A program made the position numbers and the translations under genes. The notes below the pieces were generated by a model that made no database searches, was not told where the DNA came from, and saw only the letters and a list, made by a program, of their open reading frames with translations. From the NCBI RefSeq assembly GCF_002920915.1, contig NZ_PQVF01000003.1, positions 186,001 to 250,000 on the forward strand: a stretch of 64,000 bases of DNA, read 5' to 3'. This stretch comes from Solitalea longa. Lineage in GTDB: Bacteria; Bacteroidota; Bacteroidia; Sphingobacteriales; Sphingobacteriaceae. Positions 46,318-55,796 of the stretch are shown piece by piece. How positions within the stretch are numbered: position 1 is the first letter of the stretch; each line of letters opens with the position of its first letter.

Positions 46318-47463
46318 ATGACAGAACAAGAAATTATAACATTATTAATCAAATACGAAGCAGGAACCTGTACCCAGCAGGAGCTTAACCTGTTGGAAAG
46401 ATGGTACCTTACTAAAGCTGCCAGTTCTTCTGATGAGGTAACCCCTGATGATATGTGGATTAGGAAAGAAGCTAGCAGGGAATTTATTCTGGCTCATATT
46501 GCAGAGGTGTCTGGCAAACCTAAAAGTGCAAAGGTTGTAAATCTTTGGTCTCGTATTACGGTGGCATCTGCTGCTGCTGTAGCAATCATAGCAATTGGTA
46601 TTTGGTTTTTTAGAACATCTCCTCAGCCAGAGGGAATGAAGAATCCCAATTATGCTAAAAATGACGTTGCTCCAGGTAAGCAAGGAGCTACGTTGACTTT
46701 ATCAAACGGGAAAAAGATCAGATTGTCGGAAGCAATTAATGGTGAGTTGGCAAATGAAGCGGGCGTGATCATTACAAAAGCTGCAGATGGCCAATTGGTA
46801 TATGAAATCAAAAATACTCCTGATGAAAATAAAATAAACACGATAAATACTGCCAACGGTGAAACCTATCAGGTGCGTTTGCCTGATGGAACGGCCGTTT
46901 GGTTAAATGCTGGTTCAAGTTTAACCTATGCAACTAACCTGCTTCAAAATGGTAAACGAACGGTTACACTTACCGGTGAAGGTTACTTTGAAGTTGCCAA
47001 AGATAAAGCACATCCATTTGTCGTATCGTCTGGCAATCAGGAAGTGGAAGTATTGGGAACCCATTTCAATATGAATGCTTATGCAGATGAACCGGTTCGC
47101 AAAACCACTTTATTGGAAGGAAGTATTAAGTTGACTTCGGATAATATCAGTGAAATTTTGAGCCCTGGAGAACAGGCCGTTTCTCAAAACGGAAAATTAA
47201 ATGTTCAGGCTGTTGATGCTGAACTGGCCGTAGCCTGGAAATATAACAAGTTTGTTTTTGATAGTCAGCAGATTACCGAGATAATGCGAATGGTGGCAAG
47301 GTGGTATGATGTCGAGGTCATCTATAACGGACCAATACCGGAAGACCTTTATAGTGGCACGGTATCAAGGTTTGATCAGGTGTCGGGTGTATTGCGCATT
47401 CTTGAGTCATCCGGAGGCGTACATTTCAAAATTGAGGGTAGAAAAATTTATGTCAGTAAATAA
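46318..47463 (+). CDS. FecR-family anti-sigma factor / signal transducer
   Basis: A 381-residue single-pass membrane protein. Cytoplasmic N-terminus (LLIKYEAGTCTQQELNLLER), membrane segment ITVASAAAVAIIAIGIWFF (about 81-99), FecR domain (VRLPDGTAVWLNAGSSLTY, GEGYFEVAKDKAHPF, VLGTHFNMNAY) and C-terminal DUF4974-type domain (KFVFDSQQITEIMRMVARWY). Partner of the sigma factor upstream and of the SusC STN domain downstream. Confidence 0.94.
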   Translation: MTEQEIITLLIKYEAGTCTQQELNLLERWYLTKAASSSDEVTPDDMWIRKEASREFILAHIAEVSGKPKSAKVVNLWSRITVASAAAVAIIAIGIWFFRTSPQPEGMKNPNYAKNDVAPGKQGATLTLSNGKKIRLSEAINGELANEAGVIITKAADGQLVYEIKNTPDENKINTINTANGETYQVRLPDGTAVWLNAGSSLTYATNLLQNGKRTVTLTGEGYFEVAKDKAHPFVVSSGNQEVEVLGTHFNMNAYADEPVRKTTLLEGSIKLTSDNISEILSPGEQAVSQNGKLNVQAVDAELAVAWKYNKFVFDSQQITEIMRMVARWYDVEVIYNGPIPEDLYSGTVSRFDQVSGVLRILESSGGVHFKIEGRKIYVSK

Positions 47464-47562
47464 GCTACTCATTTTCCTTATTGAATAACAACTATGAATT
47501 ATCAACCTTAAACCTAATTTAAATTAAAAGCTATGGAAAAAATGTTACGAAAGAAAAGTTAG

Positions 47563-47690
47563 AATATAAAAAAGACAACCAGAACTTGGAAAGATCTGGT
47601 TGTAGTCTGGCAACAGACATAATAAAATTATAAACTGTGTAAACCGCAGTTGCCTGTTCCGTGGAAAGTAGAGGCATACTGCACCAAACA
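47563..47690 (-). ncRNA. Predicted cis-antisense small RNA in the FecR-SusC gap (DonS-like)
   Basis: Minus-strand prediction. The -7 box TACATTTG (47704-47697) covers the SusC start. The terminator is a 9-bp stem ACAACCAGA/TCTGGTTGT (47575-47603) followed on the minus strand by CTTTTTTATATT. In the SusC direction no T-run follows the stem. Predicted length about 125 nt. Confidence 0.6.
47645..47681 (+). promoter_or_regulatory. Leader stem-loop with TGGAAA loop before SusC
   Basis: GCAGTTGCCT pairs with AGGCATACTGC (one bulged base) around a 16-nt loop containing CGTGGAAAG, ending 18 nt before the SusC start. Size, position and loop motif match 27712-27748 although the stem sequence differs. 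Confidence 0.55.
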
Positions 47691-47696
47691 AGACAA

Positions 47697-47704
47697 CAAA
47701 TGTA
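47697..47704 (-). promoter_or_regulatory. TACATTTG (-7 box) overlapping SusC start codon, antisense
   Basis: The plus strand reads CAAATGTA with ATG at 47700, so the minus strand carries an exact TAnnTTTG match, the third such case in the window. Confidence 0.5.
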
Positions 47705-50700
47705 CGATATTCTAACACGACTTGGTAAGCCTAATAGGCTACGCCGTAAACTATTGCTAATTATGCGACTAACCACCGTACTATTAATAGCATCCCTGAT
47801 GCAGGTCAGCGCAGCTGGCTTCGCACAAAAAATCAGTTTATCCAGATCGAATACTCCTTTAAAAGCGATCATTAAAAGCTTGAGGCAACAAACGGGCTAT
47901 GATTTTGTGTACAATGATAAAGTGCTTAGTACAGCGAAACCAGTAACCGTTAGCGTTAAAGATGGAAATATAGAAACTGTATTAGATTTGATCTTCAGTG
48001 AACAACCTCTTACTTATACAATAGATAGTAAGACGGTGATCATTAAACAAAAAGCGCCTTCCTTTATGGACAAAGTGATGCAAATTTTGTCCAACATCTC
48101 AGTTTCTGGTAAGGTGGTGAATGAAGGGGGTATGCCTTTACCAGGAGCAACTGTGAAAATAAAAGGCACAAAATTGGAAGGGATGACCAATAGTGATGGA
48201 GAGTTTGTATTACAGGGTGTACCAGAAGACGGTATATTGGTGATCACTTTTATAGGGTACCAGAGTTATGAGACCAAAGTTTCCCAAATCCCAAATCCAG
48301 CCGTATTTGCTTTAAGGCCTGCTATTAATAGCTTAGACGAAATAATTGTTCAGGGTTATGGTACAACTTCGAAGCGTTTAAACACAGGAAACATTGTTAA
48401 GGTCAGTGCTACTGAAATTGAGAGACAGCCAGTTTCAAATCCTTTAGCAGCTCTTCAAGGAAGGGTTTCAGGTATGTTGGTAACGCAAACTAACGGTTTG
48501 CCAGGTGGGGCTATTAATATTCAAATTAGAGGAAGAACTGCTATAGATAAAAGCATAACCAGTGATGAACCTTTGTTTGTAATTGACGGGGTTCCTTATG
48601 GTGCTGGAAATTCGAGTTTGTATAACAATATTGCTTATGCCGGATCTACCCAGCTTTTAAGCGCTGTACAAGCTGGTATCAGTCCTTTTAATGGAATTAA
48701 TCCTCAGGATATAGCTAGTATTGAAGTGTTAAAAGATGCTGATGCGACTGCAATTTACGGATCTCGTGGTGCCAATGGCGTTATATTAATTACCACAAAA
48801 AAAGGAACTGAAGGCAAATTGTCTGTTACCCTAAATACAAATTATGGTGTTTCATCGGTAGCTAATCCAGTGCAGATGATGAATACAGAGCAATATATAG
48901 CTGCCCGCACAAAAGCATTTGAAAATGATAAGATCACGATGACAGATGCTAATGCTTTTGATCTTAGAAAATGGGATCCCAGTCGTTATTACAATTATGC
49001 TAAAGAGTTAACTGGTGGTGTAGCGGAAAGTTACAATACACAATTATCATTGAACGGAGGTTCGAAATTAACAAAGTTCGCGCTAAGTGCCGGAAACAAC
49101 TGGAGCAATACCGTACTTTCTAATGACACCCGCGATAAACGTTTTAACGTAGGTTTCAATGTTTCGCAATCAAGTTTAAATGAAAAGTTCCTTGTTAATT
49201 TCTCAGCAAACTATGCTCAAACATCAAGTAACCTGACCAGTGTGGATCTTTCTGAGCTTATTAATTTACCTCCTAATTTAAAACTTTATAATGATGACGG
49301 CACACTTTCATGGGCTGAAGGGGGCTATAGCTTTAACAATCCTTTAGGTGCTTATAACAACAGGACAACCTCCAACGGGCAAGTCATGTATGCAAATGTG
49401 CAGCCGATCTATAAAATAAACGATAATTTCAAAATATCGGCTAATGCAGGTTATAACATCAATACAAATAATCAAAGACAGGTTGCTTATTCTACTGCAT
49501 TTAAGCCAGGAGGATTAAACAATAGAGCAATTAATATAGGTACCACAGCTAACAAGAGTTGGACAGTGGAACCTCAACTGGAATACACTAAGGAAATATT
49601 TGGTGGACGTTTTAACGGTTTAATTGGTGGAACTTTACAAAACACTGAAAGTAAATATAACCGCATGAATGGAAACGGGTTTACTAGCGACGCCTATATG
49701 TCTTCTATTAACAATGCGCCATTTTTTGGAAAACCTTCAGAAGGTAATTCAGAGTATCGTTATTCTGCATTATTTGGAAGATTGAATTACAACTACAACG
49801 ATACTTACCTGGTGAATTTAACTGGACGTAGGGATGGATCAAGTCGATTTGGACCAGGCAAGCAATTCGCAAATTTTGGAGCGATAGGAGCGGGATGGAT
49901 TTTTACCAATGAGAAATTCATGGAAGATACCAAATCATGGCTAAGTTTCGGTAAGCTAAGAACAAGTTTTGGTTCAACAGGTAATGATAAAATTTCTGAT
50001 TATAATTATTTGGATACATGGGGTATTCAGTCTTTCACAAATATCAATTGGGGGTCATCATTTCTTTATCCATCAAAACTGTTCAATCCTGACTACCATT
50101 GGGAATCGACCTTCAAGAGTGAATACGGACTGGATTTATCTTTCCTAAAAGATAGGATCATGTTTTCTTCTGTTTACTACAGAAATAGTAGTTCTGATCA
50201 ATTGGTGTCATATCAATTACCTCAAACAACAGGGTTTACTTACGTATTAGCCAATTTACCAGCTAAAGTGATCAATTCAGGCTTTGAATTCACGCTTAAC
50301 ACTCGTAACATAGAAAAAGGTGATTTCTCATGGAGTACAGATATTAATATCACTATTCCGAAAAATAAACTGGCTTCATTCCCTGGTTTGGCAAGTTCAT
50401 CCTATTTTTCAAAATATGTAGTTGGACAACCGCTAAATGTAATTTATGCTGTTAAATCTTTAGGTGTTAGCCCTGAAACCGGATCTTATATTTTTGAAGA
50501 TAAAAACAACGATGGGTCATATAATGAATCGGATTATCAGGTTTTTGGAAGTACTGATCCAAAATATTATGGAGGTATGCAGAATAGTTTCCGATATAAA
50601 GGCTTCAATTTAGATTTCTTCATCTTGTTCCGTAAAACAACCGGGCAGAATTATAAACGCTACTATTGGTATAACAGTTCGAGCAACCCTACTAATAGGC

Positions 50701-51032
50701 CAGTTGTTAGTGAAAAGATATGGGAACAACCAGGTGACATCGCAGATCTTGCTAAATTGTCTACCGGCCTTACAGCTGATATGGTTACTTATAATAAGTC
50801 AAATGGTATTTATTCTGATGCTTCGTACCTCAGCTTAAATAACGTGTCTCTTTCTTATAGTTTACCAAAATCGTTAATAAATAAATTGAAGATCTCTAAT
50901 TGTAGAGTGTATGTATCAGGTCAAAACTTATTAACCATTTCACCATACGAAATTGGGGATCCTCAAACACAAAATTATCTGTCAACGCCGCCGCTTAGAA
51001 CGGTATCTACAGGTCTTCAATTAACATTTTAA
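47700..51032 (+). CDS. SusC/RagA-family TonB-linked outer membrane receptor
   Basis: TonB-dependent channel of 1110 residues from the chosen start MYDILTRLGKPNRLRRK; an ATG 13 codons upstream is possible, but the chosen one has the CAAATGTA context shared with two other SusCs. A basic extension of about 21 residues precedes the signal peptide core (MRLTTVLLIASLMQVSAAGF). STN domain (about 43-110), beta-sandwich (about 130-205), plug with LFVIDGVPYG and AIYGSRGANG, then barrel ending TGLQLTF. The sequence after the sandwich (IIVQGYGTTSKRLNTGNI) is nearest to the first SusC of the window. There is no peptidase in this cassette. Confidence 0.94.
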   Translation: MYDILTRLGKPNRLRRKLLLIMRLTTVLLIASLMQVSAAGFAQKISLSRSNTPLKAIIKSLRQQTGYDFVYNDKVLSTAKPVTVSVKDGNIETVLDLIFSEQPLTYTIDSKTVIIKQKAPSFMDKVMQILSNISVSGKVVNEGGMPLPGATVKIKGTKLEGMTNSDGEFVLQGVPEDGILVITFIGYQSYETKVSQIPNPAVFALRPAINSLDEIIVQGYGTTSKRLNTGNIVKVSATEIERQPVSNPLAALQGRVSGMLVTQTNGLPGGAINIQIRGRTAIDKSITSDEPLFVIDGVPYGAGNSSLYNNIAYAGSTQLLSAVQAGISPFNGINPQDIASIEVLKDADATAIYGSRGANGVILITTKKGTEGKLSVTLNTNYGVSSVANPVQMMNTEQYIAARTKAFENDKITMTDANAFDLRKWDPSRYYNYAKELTGGVAESYNTQLSLNGGSKLTKFALSAGNNWSNTVLSNDTRDKRFNVGFNVSQSSLNEKFLVNFSANYAQTSSNLTSVDLSELINLPPNLKLYNDDGTLSWAEGGYSFNNPLGAYNNRTTSNGQVMYANVQPIYKINDNFKISANAGYNINTNNQRQVAYSTAFKPGGLNNRAINIGTTANKSWTVEPQLEYTKEIFGGRFNGLIGGTLQNTESKYNRMNGNGFTSDAYMSSINNAPFFGKPSEGNSEYRYSALFGRLNYNYNDTYLVNLTGRRDGSSRFGPGKQFANFGAIGAGWIFTNEKFMEDTKSWLSFGKLRTSFGSTGNDKISDYNYLDTWGIQSFTNINWGSSFLYPSKLFNPDYHWESTFKSEYGLDLSFLKDRIMFSSVYYRNSSSDQLVSYQLPQTTGFTYVLANLPAKVINSGFEFTLNTRNIEKGDFSWSTDINITIPKNKLASFPGLASSSYFSKYVVGQPLNVIYAVKSLGVSPETGSYIFEDKNNDGSYNESDYQVFGSTDPKYYGGMQNSFRYKGFNLDFFILFRKTTGQNYKRYYWYNSSSNPTNRPVVSEKIWEQPGDIADLAKLSTGLTADMVTYNKSNGIYSDASYLSLNNVSLSYSLPKSLINKLKISNCRVYVSGQNLLTISPYEIGDPQTQNYLSTPPLRTVSTGLQLTF

Positions 51033-51052
51033 TTAGAGTAAAATAGATTTAT

Positions 51053-52444
51053 ATGAAGAAATTATTATATATACTTGCTTTAAGCAGCATTACTTTGTCT
51101 AGCTGCAGCAAATTTTTGGAAATTGACATTCCAGCCGATAAAGTGACTTCAGATTATATATTTAGTACTAAAGAAACAGCTGAAGCAGCAACAGTAGGCA
51201 TGTATTCAAAATCGATGGGGAGTGGTATAAATTATTTTAATGGGATTACCACGCTTACAACCGGTATGCTTGCTGGTGAAATTTTACCAACGAATCTTAC
51301 TACTTTGACGCCCTTTGTGAACAACGATATGCGGGCAGATCTTTCTTATGTGAGTCTGATGTGGTCAGGTCCTTATCAAACCATTTATCATTGTAACCTA
51401 CTTATTGAGAAATTGGGACAAGCCGATAAGCTAACAAGTGATGTGAAGCAACGCCTGATTGCTGAGGTTAAGTTTTTTAGGGCATTACATTATTTTTATT
51501 TGGTTAATATTTATGGAGAAGTACCATTGGCACTTACTTCAGACTATAGAACCAATGCAACTCTGCCAAAAAGTAAAGTAGAGGATGTGTATGCCTCGAT
51601 CATTAGTGATTTAGAATTTGCTGAGGCTACCTTAACTGATGATTATAATTCTCCAGAACGCATACGTGCCAATAAATGGGCTGCAAAAGCTTTACTTGCC
51701 CGTGTACATTTATACTTAGAACATTGGAAAGAGGCAGAGCAGTATTCAAGTGAAGTAATAGGCCATACTGCGCAATATAATTTAGTACCTAGTGTAAATA
51801 GTGCGTTTTTAAATAATAGTACTACTAATAATAATAAAGAAGCTATTTTCCAATTGGCTTACCAAACTGGTCAATCTGTAAGTTGTTATGAAGGAGTTTT
51901 ATTCCTAGAGTCGAATAATGATGATGTGCCGGATTATTATATTAATCCAAAACTGGTGAGCGTATTGACCTCAGATCCAAAGGATGAACGTAAAAATTGG
52001 ATTGATACATACCCTGCAAGAGACGGTACAATTTATAAATATTTATATAAATATAAAGTATATGGATCGTTTACCACCCCGAAGAAAGAACACCTTACCT
52101 TATTGAGATTAGGTGAGCAATATCTGATTTTGGCAGAAGCGCTTGCTCATCAAGGGAAACTAACTGAAGCAAATGATAATATCGACTTTATTCGACTGCG
52201 TGCAAAGGTAGACCCATTGAAAGGCAACGGCATAACCTATACTCAAGCACAAGTATTGGATTTGGTGATGAATGAGCGTCAAAAGGAGTTATGTTTTGAA
52301 TTGGGCCACCGTTGGTTTGACTTAAATCGTACGGGTAGAGCCGCTGCTTATTTTGCGACTTTCCCAGAAAAGCAATGGCAACCTACAGATCGTTATTTTC
52401 CGATCCCTGCTGATGAGGCGTCGAAAAACCCTTTCCTGAAGTAA
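51053..52444 (+). CDS. SusD/RagB-family lipoprotein
   Basis: A 463-residue partner of the preceding SusC (20-nt gap). Signal MKKLLYILALSSITLSSC with lipobox LSSC. Core helices include RLIAEVKFFRALHYFYLVNI and the C-terminal half has ERQKELCFELGHRWFDLNRT. Last gene of the cassette; a strong stem-loop follows 40 nt downstream. Confidence 0.94.
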   Translation: MKKLLYILALSSITLSSCSKFLEIDIPADKVTSDYIFSTKETAEAATVGMYSKSMGSGINYFNGITTLTTGMLAGEILPTNLTTLTPFVNNDMRADLSYVSLMWSGPYQTIYHCNLLIEKLGQADKLTSDVKQRLIAEVKFFRALHYFYLVNIYGEVPLALTSDYRTNATLPKSKVEDVYASIISDLEFAEATLTDDYNSPERIRANKWAAKALLARVHLYLEHWKEAEQYSSEVIGHTAQYNLVPSVNSAFLNNSTTNNNKEAIFQLAYQTGQSVSCYEGVLFLESNNDDVPDYYINPKLVSVLTSDPKDERKNWIDTYPARDGTIYKYLYKYKVYGSFTTPKKEHLTLLRLGEQYLILAEALAHQGKLTEANDNIDFIRLRAKVDPLKGNGITYTQAQVLDLVMNERQKELCFELGHRWFDLNRTGRAAAYFATFPEKQWQPTDRYFPIPADEASKNPFLK

Positions 52445-52484
52445 AATCCTAAAAGAAAATTTAGATATTCTTAATCTCTCCTAA

Positions 52485-52523
52485 AGTCTTCGAGTGTTTT
52501 TTTGTTAAAGACACTCGAAGACT
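52485..52523 (+). terminator. Long stem-loop after SusD, probable transcript end
   Basis: Perfect 13-bp stem AGTCTTCGAGTGT/ACACTCGAAGACT. The T-run lies in the loop and not after the stem, so it is not a textbook intrinsic terminator; it may mark or protect the 3' end of the SusCD transcript. Confidence 0.5.
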
Positions 52524-52557
52524 AATGGAGAAAATCAAACCTAATTAATAAACAAGA

Positions 52558-53490
52558 ATGAGTACCGCAATTATTTCTGTGGAGGGCCTCTCACATAGAT
52601 ACAATAGTTCTTGGGCGATCCGCGATATCAGTTTTGAGATCAATAAAACCGGGATCTTAGGGCTACTGGGTTCTAATGGAGCAGGTAAGTCTACCACTAT
52701 GAATATCATGTGTGGCGTTTTGAATCAAACTGAAGGTAACGTCATCATCAATGGCATTGATCTGAAAAAAGATCCTGAAGCCGCAAAAAGGGAAATAGGC
52801 TTTTTACCTCAGCAAGCTCCTTTATATAAAGATCTAACAGTTGATGAATACCTGATTCATTGTGCTTACCTAAGGCAAATTGAAAAATCGAAGATTAAGT
52901 CTGCAGTTGAAGTAGCGAAAGAACGTTGTGGTGTAGCTCATTTCAGTAATCGCCTGATCAAGAATCTTTCGGGTGGGTACCAACAGCGTGTAGGTATTGC
53001 ACAGGCCATTATTCATACACCTAAATTGGTTGTACTTGATGAACCAACTAATGGGCTGGATCCAAACCAAATTATTGAAGTACGGGCCTTAATCAAAGAG
53101 ATTGCTGAAGAGCGTGCTGTTATTTTCTCTACACATATCCTTTCAGAAGTACAAGTGCTTTGCAAGGATATCCGTATGATTGAACAAGGGAAAGTAGTTT
53201 TTGCAGATACCATGGATGCATTTAATAACTACATCGCTCCACACAGTGTACGCGCAGAAATGGACCGTCCACCTAGTCAGGAAGAATTCATGAAAATTGA
53301 AGGCGTCACAAATGTGGAATTTCTGACAGAGCGTAGCATGAAAATCTATTTCGATGGGGATCCGGATATCACCAACAGAATCATTAAAACGAGTGTACAG
53401 CAGGATTGGTGTCTTCGAGAAATATATACGGACAAAGGTTCATTAGATGAAATTTTTGCCCAATTATCCAATTATACCAAAGCAAATTAG
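52558..53490 (+). CDS. gldA: ABC transporter ATP-binding protein, GldA-like
   Basis: A 310-residue ATPase. Walker A GSNGAGKST at residues 38-46, Q-loop FLPQQAPLYKD, signature LSGGYQQRVG, Walker B KLVVLDEPTNGLD, H-loop STHILSE. The extra C-terminal domain (about 220-310) is typical of the GldA/CcmA/drug-exporter subfamily. It lies 2 nt before a GldF-GldG fusion, giving a complete exporter. GldA, GldF and GldG are needed for gliding in Flavobacterium johnsoniae; many non-gliding Bacteroidota keep homologs with unknown cargo, so the symbol denotes homology. Confidence 0.9.
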   Translation: MSTAIISVEGLSHRYNSSWAIRDISFEINKTGILGLLGSNGAGKSTTMNIMCGVLNQTEGNVIINGIDLKKDPEAAKREIGFLPQQAPLYKDLTVDEYLIHCAYLRQIEKSKIKSAVEVAKERCGVAHFSNRLIKNLSGGYQQRVGIAQAIIHTPKLVVLDEPTNGLDPNQIIEVRALIKEIAEERAVIFSTHILSEVQVLCKDIRMIEQGKVVFADTMDAFNNYIAPHSVRAEMDRPPSQEEFMKIEGVTNVEFLTERSMKIYFDGDPDITNRIIKTSVQQDWCLREIYTDKGSLDEIFAQLSNYTKAN

Positions 53491-53492
53491 AA

Positions 53493-55793
53493 ATGAAAAC
53501 AATATTAAGAATAGCCCGTGTAGAGCTTAGTGCCTTATTTTATTCACCTATTGCCTGGTTTTTGCTGATCCTGTTTCTCATTCAGACTGCTATGGTGTAC
53601 ACTGGAAAATTGGAGTCCTATGTAACTTCTCAAGATCTCGGTGCACATTTAAATAACCTTACTTTTAATTTCTTTACCCACCCGCAAATGGGTGGTATTT
53701 TCATCTCTGGTGCATTGAGCAATCTATATCTGTATATTCCTCTAATCACCATGGGACTGATCAGCCGGGAAATGAATTCCGGAGCCATCAAGTTGCTTTA
53801 TTCTTCACCTGTAAAGCTTTCGAGCATTGTACTAGGTAAATATGTGGCGATGTTGATTTTTAATCTTTGTATGATCCTGATGCTGAGCATTGTTGTAGCC
53901 TATGCGTGTGTTCATATCGAAGGGATAGATGCAGGGATGATATTCAGTGGTCTTTTCGGGATTTTTCTATTGTTGAGTGCTTACGCCGCAATTGGACTTT
54001 TTATGTCTTGCTTAAGCAGCTATCAGGTTGTTGCCGCTATTGCAACTTTCGCAGTTTTTGCCTTTATGAAATTTATTGGTACCCTATGGCAAGATTATGA
54101 TTTTATCAGAGATTTAACTGCTTACTTGTCGATATCTGGTCGTACTGAAAAGATGATTTTAGGATTGATTACCACGCGTGATGTTTTGTATTACGTATTG
54201 ATCACAGGCATGTTTTTATCTTTTGCATGGCTTAAGCTTCTGGGAGATCGGAAATCTATTTCCTGGACGAAATCCATTGCCAACTACAGTTTTGTGGTAG
54301 CTATTGTTTTAGCCATTGGTTATATGACTTCTATACCGGGTTATATCGGCTATTGGGATACCACGCATACAAAAATGAATACCATTAGCGAAAGTGCACA
54401 ACAAACGCTAAATGAACTTGGTGACGAACCTTTGGAGGTGACTACCTATATCAATTTGTTAGATAATACTTATTCTGCCGGGGCACCAAGAAATAGGAAT
54501 CAGGATAAAGCACGATGGGAACGCTACATGAGGTTTCATCCAAACATCAAGCTGAATTATGTTTATTACTATGATAGTGTTCAATATGAACCTTTATATA
54601 CTATGAATCCGGGTATGACATTAGCTCAAATCGCCCAAAAGCAAGCGAATGTGTTTAAGGTTGATTTGGGTAGGTTTAAAACACCAGCGGAAATCAGGAA
54701 AATGGTTGATCTATCTGGAGAGATGAACCGTTTGGTAATGCAAGTGAAATATAAAGGCAAGACGACTTTCCTTCGGACCTTCAATGATATGGTATTTTGG
54801 CCAACGGAGGTAGAAACAGCTGCGGCATTAAAGCGCTTAATGGTTCCAGCCCCTAGAATTGCCTTTTTACAAGGTGAAGAAGAGCGTAGTATCGATAAGT
54901 TGGGCGATAGGCATTATAAGGTGGCGACTAGTGAACTTAATGTAAGAGCTTCATTGATCAACCAAGGTTTTGATATAGAAAGTCTGACTTTAAAAGATGA
55001 GGCAATTCCGGAAGGATTAACCGCATTGGTGATTGCTGATCCTCGTAGCGAGTTTGCCCCAGAAGTCCTTCAGAAAATTGAACAATATATCGAGCAGGGC
55101 GGTAATCTGCTATTAGCAGGTGAACCTGGAAAACAATCAGTATTAAACCCTATCCTTAAGCGCTTAGGTGTGCAAATAATGGATGGTACTTTAGCGCAGG
55201 ACGATAAAGATTTCGCAGCAGATCAGGTGAAATCTTATGTGACTTCTCTGGGTGCTGACTTTGGCAGAAGAATAGGTAATCTGCATAAAGAGAAAGATGC
55301 AATTAGTACAAAAGGTGTAGCAGGTTTAAACTTCACTGATAATGGTGATTTTAAAATACAAACGTTGCTGAGTACCGATGGAGCAGAAAGTTGGAACATG
55401 AAAGGTAAATTGGTGATTGATTCTGCAGATGTGGTTTATAATCCGCAGGCCGGTGATGTGAAGGATTCTTTTCCCACAGCTTTGGCTTTGACCAGAATGG
55501 TAAACGGAAAAGAACAGCGTATTTTAGTTACTGGTGATGCTGATTTTCTGAGCAATATAGAATTAGGAAGAAGGTTCCCAAGAACTGGAAATGCTGATTT
55601 CTATCAAGGATTTTTAGGCTGGTTTAGTTATGGCAAGTTTCCGATTGAAGTGAGCTGGGCTGATCCGGTTGATAATAAGTTGAATATGACTGGTGATGGG
55701 GTGTCGGCAGTTAAATGGTCTTCACTAGGTGTTATTCCAGGATTGCTTCTTTTGACGGGAACGATTCTGTTGATTCGCCGTAATCGTAAATAA
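53493..55793 (+). CDS. GldF-GldG fusion: ABC-2 permease joined to GldG-like auxiliary domain
   Basis: A 766-residue membrane protein. Residues about 1-240 are a GldF-type permease with about six membrane helices (PIAWFLLILFLIQTAMVYT, LYIPLITMGLISREMNSGAI, AIGLFMSCLSSYQVVAAIAT). A further helix (about 265-290) leads into the GldG part (about 300-740), a large extracytoplasmic region with EEERSIDKLGDRHYKVATSE, then a C-terminal helix (VIPGLLLLTGTILLI) and basic end. In F. johnsoniae GldF and GldG are separate proteins; here both are one frame with no internal stop. The stop is 3 nt before the first MutS-like gene. Confidence 0.88.
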   Translation: MKTILRIARVELSALFYSPIAWFLLILFLIQTAMVYTGKLESYVTSQDLGAHLNNLTFNFFTHPQMGGIFISGALSNLYLYIPLITMGLISREMNSGAIKLLYSSPVKLSSIVLGKYVAMLIFNLCMILMLSIVVAYACVHIEGIDAGMIFSGLFGIFLLLSAYAAIGLFMSCLSSYQVVAAIATFAVFAFMKFIGTLWQDYDFIRDLTAYLSISGRTEKMILGLITTRDVLYYVLITGMFLSFAWLKLLGDRKSISWTKSIANYSFVVAIVLAIGYMTSIPGYIGYWDTTHTKMNTISESAQQTLNELGDEPLEVTTYINLLDNTYSAGAPRNRNQDKARWERYMRFHPNIKLNYVYYYDSVQYEPLYTMNPGMTLAQIAQKQANVFKVDLGRFKTPAEIRKMVDLSGEMNRLVMQVKYKGKTTFLRTFNDMVFWPTEVETAAALKRLMVPAPRIAFLQGEEERSIDKLGDRHYKVATSELNVRASLINQGFDIESLTLKDEAIPEGLTALVIADPRSEFAPEVLQKIEQYIEQGGNLLLAGEPGKQSVLNPILKRLGVQIMDGTLAQDDKDFAADQVKSYVTSLGADFGRRIGNLHKEKDAISTKGVAGLNFTDNGDFKIQTLLSTDGAESWNMKGKLVIDSADVVYNPQAGDVKDSFPTALALTRMVNGKEQRILVTGDADFLSNIELGRRFPRTGNADFYQGFLGWFSYGKFPIEVSWADPVDNKLNMTGDGVSAVKWSSLGVIPGLLLLTGTILLIRRNRK

Positions 55794-55796
55794 ATA

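Noticed and set aside
52485-52523. Textbook intrinsic terminator
   Set aside because: The stem is strong but the T-run is in the loop, not after the stem, so it is reported only as a probable transcript end.
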